64,000 bases of DNA from Symsagittifera roscoffensis (Eukaryota; Xenacoelomorpha; Acoela; Convolutidae). Position numbers and translations under genes: made by a program. The stretch covers positions 31,596,776 through 31,660,775 of the forward strand of contig NC_087069.1 of the NCBI RefSeq assembly GCF_963678635.1. The letters are read 5' to 3'. Position 1 is the first letter of the stretch; each line of letters starts with the position of its first letter. The notes beneath the pieces were generated by a model. That model did no database searches. It worked only from the letters and a program-made list of their open reading frames with translations, and was not told the origin of the DNA. Positions 21,301-33,889 of this stretch are shown here, piece by piece.

Positions 21301-22298
21301 TATGAGCGCCTCGAGGAGAAGCAGGCTAACCAATCGGAAATCAAAGACGGGTTTTCATTTCTGGACAAGGAAACCTACGACAAACTGCCACTTACTAGGT
21401 GGTTAGATAAGTCAGGGCATCCTATACCCGGACACCCTGACCTTCCAGTGGAGACGGCCGCGGAGATAAAGGTTTTAGCCAGAGGCGAGCCCATTCCGTT
21501 GGACCTGCTAGTACGATCCAATTTGGTACAGCAAGAACTTACCAGGCTGGGTATAAACAGCATGGCTCTATTGAACAGGACGGTGAACGTGGCGCCGGAC
21601 GTCATGGGGAAGCTCCATGATTTATTGGACAGGGAAGTGGATAGGCATGATCGTGAAAGGATGGAGACCATGCAGCGGTTGACTGTCACTGAGAGAACAA
21701 AGAAGAGGCCAGTCTCCATTCGCAGCCGAGGCGTTGAACGGGATTGCAGGTCGATAGTCAAACAGCTGGTGAGCTCGATGCCGAAGGAGGTCTTGTTGAG
21801 AACTTCGTTCACTGAATATGGGACACTGAATCAGACCCAAGCCACTGAGGAAGTCAGGATCAAGTCGAAATCTAGCTTCGCGAGGAGAGTGCATTTCACG
21901 GATGCAAAAGAAGAATACGAGCCGAGCCCAGATTGTTCGTCCGGGGACGAGACAATGTCCGGGGAGTTTGATACCTTCGAGCCCGTCAAGGACGACTTGA
22001 CTGAGGAGTCAGACACCTTTGAGCCCGTGCAGCACGACTTGTCCGGGGAGAGGTTGACGAGTACACCTAGGGGTAGAATTTTGTCCGGGGATTCGGATTC
22101 AAAGCGACCAATGGACAGAGTTTTGTCCGGGGAGTCGAGAAACATCTCAGACAACTTGGAATATGATGTTGGGGAATCAGTCGGCTCAAGTGTTGACACG
22201 AGGCCCCAGTCCTGGGACAACACATCTGAAACAACTTCCAATTCCGATATGTCAGAGATCGCAATCCACTCCTTTTTTTAGACTGGAAGCAGCGCGGG
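21301..22298 (+). pseudogene. Giant element pol linker with LSGE repeats
   Basis: A long spacer between RNase H and integrase. It is acidic and Ser/Asp-rich, with repeated FEPV-D and LSGE/LSGD peptides encoded by a repeated TTGTCCGGGGA motif (around 21936-22130). It ends by a stop at 22279-22281; the integrase frame starts in another phase at 22299. No enzymatic motif is seen. Confidence 0.6.
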
Positions 22299-23851
22299 TT
22301 GGACCGAGAAATGCATCAGGATCCAGACAGGGACAGATACACCTCAGATGAAGAGGGAACTGTGATAGATAATGCCGCAGACGAGCTCGAGCTGATAGCA
22401 GTTTCGAAACGCCCAACCAGATTGCTGTCACATGGTGCGGTCGTCCGTACCAATCTGGAACCATCTGTGCAGGAAGCGACGCCTTTGAAAAAGATATGGT
22501 GTGTCAAGTTGATGGACGATGCTCATGCTCCGGAAATAAAGAGTGGGCAATTGAACGTGGTAAAGACGTATTTGAAAGCCAGGTACAGGCTGTCGGATCT
22601 CCTAAGGGCTCAACGAAATGATAGAATGACGAGCAGTCTGAAGAGATGGATCGAGAATGGAGCACCTGACAAGGGAGACTTGGAAGAAGACAGCTACAAG
22701 ATCTTGAAGCAATTCTACCTGAAGAGAAACGACTTGCTGTACCTGAACAAGGACGGAATCGTGGCCTGTAAACGTAAAGAGGAGGACAAGGTCCTTTATA
22801 AATACAATTCAATAGTGTTACCACAGTTGTACCAGACCGAATTGCTCTTTCGATCACATGATCAGATGGGCCATCAAGGCGTGGACAGGATACAGAAACG
22901 ATTCGATCGGCCGGGATTGAAGAAGGCTTGTGAGAATTGGATCGCCGCATGCCTGTCATATCAGCAGGCGAAGGATCCCAGGAAACTAAGGTTCCCCCTA
23001 CAGTCAATAGAGTCGTCGGGTTTCAACGAAGTGGTGCAAATTGATCATCAGAAAATCTGCATGACAGCAACGGGCTATAACCAGGTGCTGGTAATGATCG
23101 ACCATTTTACGAAGTATGCGGAGGCAGCACCCTGCATGACAGCATCGGCGGAAGAAACATGCGATCATTTGACAAATGTGTGGATAGCGAGGCATGGCTG
23201 TCCCATCACATTCCAATCGGACAATGGCAAAGCATTCGTGGGTGATCTCACGAAGGAGTTAATGAAAAGGTCGCAGGTAGCGCAGGCCCACTCGACCACT
23301 TATCACCCGCAAACGAATGGCCTAGTCGAGAGGCAAAATCGCACACTGGTATCCATGCTGAGAGTCTATTGCTCGCGCTACATGGATGACTGGGAAAGCA
23401 CTTGCCACAAGTGATGGGTGCTTACAACAGCACGGAGCATTCCACCACGGGAATAAGTCCGCACATGATGCTAACGGGTCACGAAAAAGCGCTTCCGTTG
23501 ACGTTTTTCTACCCTGAATATGAGGGGAAGAGAACAGCACCGCAAACGTACGTGCGGGATGTTATTAGAAGACAGTGGGACCTCAATGACTTATGTAGGA
23601 GGAACACGCAACAGGCGCAAATTAGACAAAAAAGGAGGTTTGATAAAAGAACAGCCAATGCAAAAGCCTACTCAGTTGGCGACTACGTCTGGGTGTTCCA
23701 GGAAGTGGTTCCACCAAAAGGAACCAAGAAATTATTAAAGAAATGGCGTGGTCCATTTCAGATAACAGAGGTGCACCAAGGAGGTCGCTTTTATCGACTG
23801 AGCACTGGAAGAGCAGCTCATCACGAAAATATCAAACCACACAATGCCTAG
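22299..23851 (+). pseudogene. pol: Giant element integrase
   Basis: The N-terminal HHCC zinc-binding region is present (FRSHDQMGH then CLSY), but the last Cys has become Tyr. The DDE core is intact: Asp in VVQIDHQ (~23040), Asp in FQSDNG (~23215) and Glu in NGLVERQNR (~23325). A frameshift near 23402 moves the frame. The C-terminal part follows, with a GDYVWVF and KKWRGPF segment of the kind found in Ty3/gypsy integrase C-terminal domains, to a TAG at 23849. Confidence 0.87.
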
Positions 23852-25192
23852 TCAGAGGACTGGTGCATTCCAGCGGACATGCAAGAGGGAGACTATTTGA
23901 TAGTGGATCCTGCTTGTGAGGTGAATGAAAAGGGTACTCGCGATAAAAACGATGGGAATGAGGTGGTAGACGATTGCGACCTACCACTGGATCTGGAGTT
24001 GACCGAGCGAGTAGAGGTGACGATGAAACTCTAACTTATGCCGAGGAAGACTGGGATTGCCCGGAACAAATCGAAACTGACAAAGGAATAGAGCCTGATT
24101 TTCCTCTTACCATGGAAACACGCCAGAGCAAGAGAGGAAAAAGCAAAAAGAAATACAATCCGTACGGCGAGGGTTTCGTCGTAGACAGGATAGTTGTAAG
24201 TGATATGATGGACTCGCTGGTAGAACTGGACGAAGTGGCGGTGCTAGAAGAAATCGACTTGGTGAATGACATGGATCAGGATTGGATCGACGATCGATCA
24301 GAACCGGAAGTGGAGTTCAAACCAGAAGCGGAACAGACTCATGAGCAAGAACTAACGAACTTGCGGGTGCTCGAATGGCTCCATGATCTGCCAACAGATC
24401 CAAAAGAGACGATCCTGACGATTCAGGACGTCGATAAAGACGGCATCAAATACGTCAGTCATGACAATACCGAGTCCAACTGGGTCGCCCCAGATGGTCC
24501 TCTACGTGTTCCACAGTCCAACCTCGATCTCCTAGATTTTGGGCGATCGACGGGGACGTCGATGGATATTTTTGTCCGGGGAGTGGGGGTAGGACTCACC
24601 CACACCGAAAATCTGATAATAAAAAAATTGAAATCGGCAAGAGAAACCGGAGAACTAGAGACAGAGGGCGAGAATGTTAAAAAACCACCTTTTGGACGAA
24701 TTTTTGAATCAAATTTTGACCTACCGAACGATTATTCAAACAATAATGTCATAACGGACAGCGATTTCATACTCACGGAACGCACGTGCGCTATAGCGAT
24801 AACCGCGGACGTAAGCTTCAAAATAGCACTAGCGGCTGATTTCAAAAGAGAGTATAAGAACATCGAATTTTTATGGAAACAGAGGCCCGGTGTGGGAGGG
24901 ATGATAGCGCTGCCCCCTGTTGCATCACAGATACCAGGGAAATTTTTGTATTTCCTGGTTACTAAGGCCACTGATAGGCAACACGTAGATCCAGAGAGCT
25001 TGGTATTGGCCTTGACTCGACTTAGGGATTTTTTTGGTTGAGAGAGGAGTGACCTCTCTCTCGTTACCAGTATATGTTCCTAATAGGGGAAAGCTACATC
25101 CGAGAGAGTTGTGCGCACTTGTACATGTGATATTTTCAGAAACTGACATAGAGGTTTACTTACATAAGAAATACTATCTGAGCATATGCTAG
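23852..25192 (+). pseudogene. Pol C-terminal extension ending in a macro domain
   Basis: After integrase the polyprotein continues (with a frameshift near 24016) as a ~230-residue acidic segment. From ~24750 it becomes a macro domain: CAIAITADVSFKIALAADF resembles the ADP-ribose-binding first half (the usual S-D-x(n)-GIA-x2-F), followed by VGGMIALPPV and FLYFLVTKAT. A frameshift in the T-run near 25033 ends the first frame at 25041. In the next frame VTSLSLPVYVP and the terminal helix continue to TAG 25190-25192, completing the fold. Macro domains bind or hydrolyse ADP-ribose; what one does in a retroelement is unknown. I am confident of the family, less so of activity. Confidence 0.75.
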
Positions 25193-25645
25193 GAATTGCA
25201 TTTGGCGATAAGTGGTTTTTATTAAGTTCACTTGATAAGAATTAGTGTCAAGTTTTAGACTAGGATTAGGTTTTAGGTACAATATTAGGGATCATTTTTT
25301 TATATGATAGTGTAGATGTGTGATGTTGATGTGTTATGTTATTGTTAGGATATGTTTTATGTTTTGTGTCATAAAAGACCTAGAATACTCCAGGTTATCA
25401 AGGTGACAGCGCTCATTTGTGCTACCCTGACACAGATACCTTGGTGCTAAATTTTTAAATCAGAATTGAGAAGAGAATTTCAATGAAGAATTTTAAAGAG
25501 TTGAATGATGTTTTATCTAAAAATGATGGCTTTGAGTCGCGACTTGTTTTTTAGATCTTGATTGATCAGGAATTGTTTATTAAATTCATTGAATCAAACG
25601 AACCAGGAAGAAACTACACGACAACAAGAATCAACACGATAAGAA
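25193..25645 (+). other. Non-coding gap between pol and ORF-B
   Basis: AT-rich, no frame. A good splice acceptor (CTTGTTTTTTAG, ending at ~25553) lies ~90 bases before the ORF-B start, which would suit a spliced subgenomic mRNA. No LTR copy was recognised here. Confidence 0.45.
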
Positions 25646-28111
25646 ATGGGTGACACGAACGAACTAATGGAATTCCTCTCAGCGAGTCTAGGAGCAACTC
25701 TAGAAGAGATCTATCAGCGGCTGATCGATTGTGACTTTACACGAGAAGACCCGGGGCTGTCGATGTTTGTGGTCGCGCTCCTCAATGCATTAGGACGAGA
25801 GGGTCGAGGGAATCGCCCTACAGAAGTCGTGTTGATGTTGGCCTTCGGTGAGTCCGGAACCGCCGAGAGAGGTCGAAACCGACTGATGAGATGGCGGCGT
25901 GGAGAAATGTCTGGCCACGACCTGGCTCGTGAGCCAGGACTAGGTGAACAGAGGGACCACCGGCTAAGTGAGATGCCCTTGCCGGTCCAACCTGCGCAGC
26001 CACTCATCGGAGCGAAAAGACAACGTGATGGGCCAGGCCCGTCACATTCGGTCGACTCTCCAACAGCTGTTCCTCCTCCGAAGAGAGTGAGGGTGAGCGA
26101 AATAGAAATCCAGACGTCGGAGACGATTGAGACGTTGGAGAAGTAGGAGAGAGATCAGAGCGGGCTGTGTGCCAAACTTCAGGAGTATAGGGCGATAGCT
26201 CGAGAAAGAGACGAATGGAAAAAGAAATACGAAGATCTGCAGGTGGCCTACAAGGAGGATGAAATAAAGCACTTGAAGGAGCTGTATATGGCAAAGGTGA
26301 GCCAAGTGTCACAGGAAGTTCTGGCGACAATGAAATCCTCGGAGGGATCCAGCGACACACGCCCCAAGACAAGAGTACAGGAGATGTGTACATCGAGAGG
26401 GCCCGAGGCTCCTCAGCAGACACAACAGTCTGCTCCCAGTCAGAGGAACACGATACCAGACCCTTCTGATACCTATCTCGCTCCTCAGTTCCAAGAATCA
26501 TTCAATCAAGTGGCCAGAGCAACAATGGATGAGATCAACAGAACCACTGGGCGGACATTGGGCAGGATCGTTCCTTCCCAACGTCGTGATCATTCATCCA
26601 ATAGCTCGGAGCGAGCACCCCGCAACGTAGCGTCCTCGGGGACTGCGCATGGCGGAACCTTTCAAAAGTCCCGCGTGGTAGACATTAGGAAGAATCTGAT
26701 GGCACGTCACCAGTTCACGCAAGTGGCCGCGGAGCATCCTCGAGCCTGCCTGAATGACATGAGCTGGAACCCCGCTACGAGCGACCAGGTAATTCCCCCA
26801 GGGAGTCGCCACTTGATCATAGGAGACAGTTTGGTGAGGGATCTGAATGAGCTCTTCGTCTATGGTCAGACTACCACTCTGTCCTTTGGAGGAGCCTCAG
26901 TGGCTCAGGTCATCAAGATGATGGAATTCCAGAGCGAAGATCACCTGGATACGCTTGTAATAATGCTGGGAACCAACGACGTCTCGAGAGCCCCAGTGAC
27001 TCCGGAGAGCAAGTGGGAGCCTCTATTGGTATGCCTCCTGAATGAACTAAAAGAGAAGTACAGGCCCAGGCTTGTGGTGCTGTGCACGATACCACAAAAC
27101 CCGCTGGTGGGCACCACAGTGGCAGATTTCATGAATGGCAACGTGACACGGTGGAACGAGATGATCCGCAGTCTGGTGAGAAACAACCCTGGCGAGCTGC
27201 GACTTCTGGATCTCGAAAACATGCTGCGCATGATTGATCACATCGCGCTTACCAGAGATGGAATACATTTCAACACCCAACGAGGGAGACACTGGGTCAA
27301 TGATGTATTTCAGACGCAGTTGAGGGAAGTGGAGCAGGAGTCGAGGGCGACCAGTTCTCTGGCTCGGACCAGCTCGACCGGAGGAAGTAGAATAGGGGCA
27401 AGCGTGCCCGAATCCCTCGTCAAGCGCCTAGGGCCCTTGGCATTGGAGAGGGCTCCAGCTGCACGCATCGCTCCGAGCTCAAACGTAAGAGAGAGGCTAG
27501 GGACTGCTCCTCCTCCCAGAACACAACCGCTTGAAAGCCGACTCGGGAGATCAGTTGATCAGAACAGGAATAACTCCCAGACCGTGTCTAGGAGGAACGA
27601 CCCGTCCGCCACGGCAAACCCTGCTTCAGCAGCAGGACTGTCTACGAGCGCCGTTCCAGCGGAGGGAGTTGAACCAGGGAGCGTGCTGCTTTGGAACCGA
27701 TCACACCCTAGTCATTGGGGACAATACAAGACGGACATGTCAGCGAAGTTGAACATGAATACCTTGACGTGTCGGGAGGACGCAATGAGAATGATCGGCG
27801 GAGAAAGTCTCACAGTGTCGCGACTATATCGGATACCGGGCGTGGATTGGCTGCTAGCAGAGCAGGAGCAGTTCAGCTCCACGACTACGCTCCGGCATGC
27901 AGAACTGAATTGATTGCCTCAGGACAGTACCTTTGGAACTTTGAATATCCGGTCTCTTACGGACGTCCGCCAGAGAGCCCGGGAACTGACGCCACCTGCT
28001 CGTAAGGGCAAGTTTCAGGCAGATAACAAGCCTAATAACAAGCATCACAAGATGTACAGGCAGTTTGCTAAACCATCCGGTCAGACGCCTGGCGAATATT
28101 CAAGGGACTAA
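25646..28111 (+). pseudogene. ORF-B, N-terminal part with SGNH-hydrolase domain
   Basis: Starts at ATG 25646. In-frame stops at 26144 (TAG), 27911 (TGA) and 28109 (TAA) break an otherwise continuous frame. After a helical N-terminus and a coiled coil (~26160-26330) comes an SGNH/GDSL esterase-like domain: block I GDS at 26822-26830, block III GTND at 26969-26980 and block V DGIH at 27257-27268. All catalytic residues (Ser, Asn, Asp, His) are present. A Pro/Ser/Arg-rich linker follows. The stop at 27911 is absent from the duplicate (GGA at 29440), so it is a recent point mutation. Position after pol is where env would be. Confidence 0.7.
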
Positions 28112-28486
28112 CCCCGAACAACCACGGTGGATGGAGATGACAGGAGATATGGGAAACTGAGGGCCACAGTCGGTGACGGCCTGTTTGCCGCTTATGATCC
28201 CTTGGACATGAAAGCTGCCAAGTATCTGATTGTGGCCAGTTCCGATTATCTCTATACGCCCCGTTTTCTCTTTTGGCCCGACGTGATTTTCTTGACGGCG
28301 CCTAAATTGGACTGGGGACAGGCAATAGGCATGATGATAAGTGTGCGAAGGGTGGTCAGCATGGAGCCGCAGGTTTTAGTGGTTGCAGGCTCAAATGACC
28401 ATCTGCAAAGCAGGGGCTTGTTGACACGTCTGACGGATGGGTCGATCCCGAGCAACGAGGTCATAGGGGAGGCGATAATGACATTG
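26958..28486. repeat. 1529 bp tandem duplication, copy 1
   Basis: Copy 1 of an exact 1529 bp repeat. The junction (CATTG to TAATAATG) shares TTG with both ends, typical of microhomology-mediated duplication. The length is not a multiple of three, so it breaks ORF-B. Only about three substitutions separate the copies. Confidence 0.95.
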
Positions 28487-30015
28487 TAATAATGCTGGGA
28501 ACCAACGACGTCTCGAGAGCCCCAGTGACTCCGGAGAGCAAGTGGGAGCCTCTATTGGTATGCCTCCTGAATGAACTAAAAGAGAAGTACAGGCTCAGGC
28601 TTGTGGTGCTGTGCACGATACCACAAAACCCGCTGGTGGGCACCACAGTGGCAGATTTCATGAATGGCAACGTGACACGGTGGAACGAGATGATCCGCAG
28701 TCTGGTGAGAAACAACCCTGGCGAGCTGCGACTTCTGGATCTCGAAAACATGCTGCGCATGATTGATCACATCGCGCTTACCAGAGATGGAATACATTTC
28801 AACACCCAACGAGGGAGACACTGGGTCAATGATGTATTTCAGACGCAGTTGAGGGAAGTGGAGCAGGAGTCGAGGGCGACCAGTTCTCTGGCTCGGACCA
28901 GCTCGACCGGAGGAAGTAGAATAGGGGCAAGCGTGCCCGAATCCCTCGTCAAGCGCCTAGGGCCCTTGGCATTGGAGAGGGCTCCAGCTGCACGCATCGC
29001 TCCGAGCTCAAACGTAAGAGAGAGGCTAGGGACTGCTCCTCCTCCCAGAACACAACCGCTTGAAAGCCGACTCGGGAGATCAGTTGATCAGAACAGGAAT
29101 AACTCCCAGACCGTGTCTAGGAGGAACGACCCGTCCGCCACGGCAAACCCTGCTTCAGCAGCAGGACTGTCTACGAGCGCCGTTCCAGCGGAGGGAGTTG
29201 AACCAGGGAGCGTGCTGCTTTGGAACCGATCACACCCTAGTCATTGGGGACAATACAAGACGGACATGTCAGCGAAGTTGAACATGAATACCTTGACGTG
29301 TCGGGAGGACGCAATGAGAATGATCGGCGGAGAAAGTCTCACAGTGTCGCGACTATATCGGATACCGGGCGTGGATTGGCTGCTAGCAGAGCAGGAGCAG
29401 TTCAGCTCCACGACTACGCTCCGGCATGCAGAACTGAATGGATTGCCTCAGGACAGTACCTTTGGAACTTTGAATATCCGGTCTCTTACGGACGTCCGCC
29501 AGAGAGCCCGGGAACTGACGCCACCTGCTCGTAAGGGCAAGTTTCAGGCAGATAACAAGTCTAATAACAAGCATCACAAGATGTACAGGCAGTTTGCTAA
29601 ACCATCCGGTCAGACGCCTGGCGAATATTCAAGGGACTAACCCCGAACAACCACGGTGGATGGAGATGACAGGAGATATGGGAAACTGAGGGCCACAGTC
29701 GGTGACGGCCTGTTTGCCGCTTATGATCCCTTGGACATGAAAGCTGCCAAGTATCTGATTGTGGCCAGTTCCGATTATCTCTATACGCCCCGTTTTCTCT
29801 TTTGGCCCGACGTGATTTTCTTGACGGCGCCTAAATTGGACTGGGGACAGGCAATAGGCATGATGATAAGTGTGCGAAGGGTGGTCAGCATGGAGCCGCA
29901 GGTTTTAGTGGTTGCAGGCTCAAATGACCATCTGCAAAGCAGGGGCTTGTTGACACGTCTGACGGATGGGTCGATCCCGAGCAACGAGGTCATAGGGGAG
30001 GCGATAATGACATTG
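28487..30015. repeat. 1529 bp tandem duplication, copy 2
   Basis: Copy 2. It begins inside the first SGNH domain after block I, so the duplicated domain has GTND and DGIH but lacks its nucleophile block. Confidence 0.95.
28492..29640 (+). pseudogene. Duplicated ORF-B segment (SGNH domain without block I)
   Basis: Reading frame on the second tandem copy: MLGTND at its start, the linker, and a TAA at 29638-29640 shared with copy 1. It retains GGA where copy 1 has the TGA stop, so it preserves the ancestral codon. Confidence 0.75.
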
Positions 30016-33000
30016 CTCCCGGCGATGGCTGAGGTAGAAACAGCAGCAAAACAACGTTTCACCCAAAATGTAGTGAAGGTGGTCTTTGTGTTGTCACCAG
30101 GGTACGCTGCATTGCCAGAACCCCTTCAGTTTGTGTACACGATGGTCACAACGATAGCAGAGGGACGGTTCAACGTGATAATTCCTGCCCCGAACAGAGT
30201 GGTAGACCCCAACAATTACTACCCATCCCGATCTGAGCTTCCTGCCGTTTGGGCTGACATTTCCAATGCCATACAGGGACTCAAAGATTGTAGCACAACT
30301 CGGTTGGTGCTAAATGAGGTTCTGGGGTTGGAGCTGTCCAACTTCGCCAGATTGCTGAAGTTAAGACCAGGGGTAGATCATCTGTTAGTACAACAGGTGG
30401 CTGATGATCTCTGGTTCAGACAGATGGATCATGCAGAGAATGAGCAGGGAAGGACAGTCAGGAAAAACATGACATCAGCGGAAGAAGATCTCATGGCAAT
30501 GGCTTTGCGCACGAAACCGCACAACAACTTGTGGTTGTACTTGTCACCAAGACTGTGCACCTTGGGAGAGGACGCGTTTGAGCATGCGCCTGCAGTGATC
30601 AAAGAGATACACGTGTATCTGAAGAACTTGTTTGATGCCCGGGAGTTAGCTGGGGGTATGATGTTGAAATTGATACAGGATGTAAACACGATGTCGTTGG
30701 ACAAATTCCAAGCTGACGTACTAGCCACGAGGGCACAATATGAACGATCAGATGCCATCTTGGGTGGAATGGAAGTGGGATGGACGCCATCCTTCCTGTC
30801 GACATGCTACCCGAGGGCATCTCGGAACCTGATCGCGAGCTTTGTCAAGGATATCAGGAAGCTGTCGATTGGCCTGATATTAGCCCTGTACGTGACATTT
30901 GGTCATGAAAATTTCGTGAAGGGTCCGGCGAACCTCTTCACTCAAGCGTTGGCAGATTTGAGATTGGATGGACTCCTGACTCTGATTGCCATGACCTACG
31001 GTCGGCTGGGTGATTTGCTTGTGCTGTTGCGTTACCCTGAACAACTCCAGGGAACAAGTCGTGAGTTCAACGCGCAGTTGGAAACCGCCTCGCTCAGGAA
31101 AATGAAAGACTGGAGGACTCTCCTGCTCCAATATCTCTTGCAACAGAACAGAAGTGTCACGGGAGAAGATAAGGTGGCGACGGATGCGGGTGAATGTAAG
31201 CAGTATTGTGGCATGCCCTTGCTGACAGATTTGGCGGTCATGATGCGGATCGATCCGTTGGCTCTGATTTACGGACTGCGGGAATTCGTCACGGTGGTGT
31301 ATGGACCGGTGATGTCTTTCGCGTTCCCGGACGGGAAAGTCAAGGCATACACGAATTCTGTGTTGTATGTCAACCTGGTCTCAGTCGTGGACTGTTCCGT
31401 GCTGACTTGGGTAGAGCAGAGGGAGCTGAGAGGGCTGGCCAGCGACGATAGGCTGTTCGGAAGAATAGCGGAGCCAGGTTGGGTGTTGATGGATTTCAAC
31501 AACCACTTCAAGTGCCGAATGGGCCGTGAAGACCTTTCCCACATCCAGTTTAACCCGAAGCTTTGGAATCTGAGACCAGTCCCACTCTTGCCAGAAGCCT
31601 ACGCACACGCGAAAGAGAACCAGCAAGCGTGGCTTTCCGGGTCCAGGCCGCTGCCGGACCAATGCCCTCGATACCCACCGATAAGGAGGATGTTGTTGGG
31701 AGTCACATCTCCCGTCATTGCCCCTCGCATCGGAGCAGCTCGTGGTGCAGAGAAGAGAATGCTGAAGTGGATTGAAGGGATGGAGCCGCGCTTCATCAGC
31801 TGGAATGTTGCAGCCGCGCACACGTTTGACTTCTCATTTCCTGATGCTTGGAATAGGAAAAAGATCAAGGCACTACCTTCCAGGAGACCAGAGGTCTCGG
31901 CTGAAATGTGGAACGAGGTGTATACTCCCACAGATGACTTATCAAGACTGAAGTGGTCAGCAGAAGTGAAAGTAGTGATGCTGGAAGTGGCAAAGGAGTG
32001 CAGAGGAGGCTCATACATAACGATAGAGGACCTGGCACCACATGGCGAGGAGTCCGTAGAAATCCTGGTGAACGATGAATTGTTTTATCACGCAGGAGAC
32101 ATGACCATACCGGCGCGGCCGGACTCGGGCATAGACACACGACAAGGCACGTCAGGACTCAAGCCGAAACCTGATGCAAATGACGATGAATTGATGGATC
32201 AGGACGATAACGACATCGGGGGAAAGACGGAAAAGCCGGGTGAGACGGATCTAGGAGCGTTGGAGAGAGACTTGCTAGAACACCGGTTCAGTGAAGACGA
32301 CGATGGGGAAGTCGATGGGAGTCTATTGCTGATGACGCCATTGTCTTTCATGTCCCCTACAAAGGAGGCGTCGGCTGACTTATCCCCGATGGACCCAATA
32401 AGTCAGGCGAGAGAGTGCCGAGGTAGGGATACGCAAAGATTGCTCCATGAGTCACCGAGGAGGAGAAAAGTCGAAGAGTCAATGAGGGTATCCTTCCTGA
32501 GTACGCTACCGGAAGAGGAATGGGAGAGGTATCAAAGTGAACTAGAAAGCAAGACAGGGGCAACCTGGAGCCGAGTGAACTTCATGGAGAGGTCGTGGGA
32601 CGTGATACGACGATATGGGACGCAGTCCAAAATGAAGGTGGGATTGAACAAACCCATCATGCGTGAGGTCTGGGAGAAAATAATGAACTCCATGGAGTCT
32701 GATGTTCTGACCGAGTCAGTTACAGAGGACAGTGCCGATGATCAGCAGGTCACAAAGAAATTACACGTTAGACGAGCCAGAAAGGGGCTGAAGCGGCTGA
32801 AAGGGAAGACAGGAAGTCGAGCCGTGAACCAGAGAGTGGTGAAGTCAAAAGCCAGCGCTCTGGTTCACGGCAAAAGGGTGAAGTCAAAAGGTGGCCTCTC
32901 TGACGAGCGCAGGTCGTTCAGGCGAGAGCGGGCAAGGAGATGGTGCGACGCTGACCGGGGGAGAAAAATAGAATCTGATACCCCCTATGCTCTTGGCAGG

Positions 33001-33057
33001 TCTGACGACGACAGCCATGAAATCAAAGAAGACAGCACGAACCCTGTCAGACACTAA
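29641..33057 (+). pseudogene. ORF-B, central part with second, probably inactive SGNH-like domain
   Basis: Open for over 1130 codons (ATG 29656). Its first ~200 residues again look like an SGNH fold: a strand then SSDYL in place of GDS, GSND (29917-29928) as block III, a VVFVLSPGY strand, and DPNNYY where block V DxxH would be. The His is therefore missing and block I is altered, suggesting a non-catalytic binding domain. The long middle (~30240-32130) has no family I recognise. The C-terminal third is acidic then very basic (KKLHVRRARKGLKRLK), a likely nucleic-acid-binding or nuclear-targeting tail. It ends by frameshift near 33000. Confidence 0.6.
32821..32871. other. Perfect 14-bp inverted repeat inside ORF-B
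   Basis: GCCGTGAACCAGAG (32821-32834) and CTCTGGTTCACGGC (32858-32871) are exact reverse complements around a 23-base loop, inside the basic coding tail. GTGAAGTCAAAAG is also repeated at 32838 and 32878. Confidence 0.75.
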
Positions 33058-33889
33058 GCTAGAGATGAAGATCATCAGTCAGTGTGGATCTGGAGGACTT
33101 GAATATTACAGGCCCTCGCGAACCAACATGGCCAAGATGAAGCTGGAAGGACAACTCGACGTGGTCGAGTACAGTCGAGTCACTGTGCCGGAATCGGTCT
33201 ACATGGGAGATCCAGCAGGGGGTTATGTGGAAATGTTGAAGGCGAGGAACTCCGCGAGAGGGCACCTGATGGCTTGGAGCGAGAAGCGAGCCATGCAGGA
33301 ATATCTGAAAGGGCTTACGGAGAATTCCAACTTAAATCGGAAAGAATACGGCACGGTAATGTCCTCGGAAGCGAACGAAATCGGGCTGGAAAAGCTGCTG
33401 GAAATTTCTTGGAGGGCGGCCCTCCAAAGATACTTCGACGAGACAATGCATGCACGTGTGACGGTGGCAGCGTACCTGGCTCATCCGTGCACGAGAACTG
33501 ACCTGCAAGTACGGTTGGCTTGGTGCTTGATGGGCATCAAGAAGGCGGAGTATGAAGCCAGTAATGATTTGAAATCAAAGGAGCAGGAGCTGGAGTTGAT
33601 GGAAGCCCTGCGAGCGTTGATCTCAAAAGACGATTCTGCGATAGCCTGGGCTAAGCGTAAGGATGCCCTTTGCTTTGTCAGGTTCGTGGTGGATCTTATC
33701 CCCACTCCTGTTTTGCGAGAATGCATAAAGATCATTCGGCAAAAGGGAGTTGATTGCGAAAGAAACTTCCTTAGGGCACTTCTGGAATTATATCAGGATA
33801 TGCCGTTGACTGTACCAAATAGGGATTCGAATGACATGGAAAGCTATCGCAAGTTGGAAGAAGTGAGAAGATATTCCAACAAAGATTGA
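32987..33889 (+). pseudogene. ORF-B continuation (frame shifted)
   Basis: 300 codons overlapping the previous frame by ~70 bases, so the parent frame shifted around 33000. The product is helical, rich in Glu/Lys/Arg/Leu, with no recognised motif. It ends at 33889 with another shift. Confidence 0.55.
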
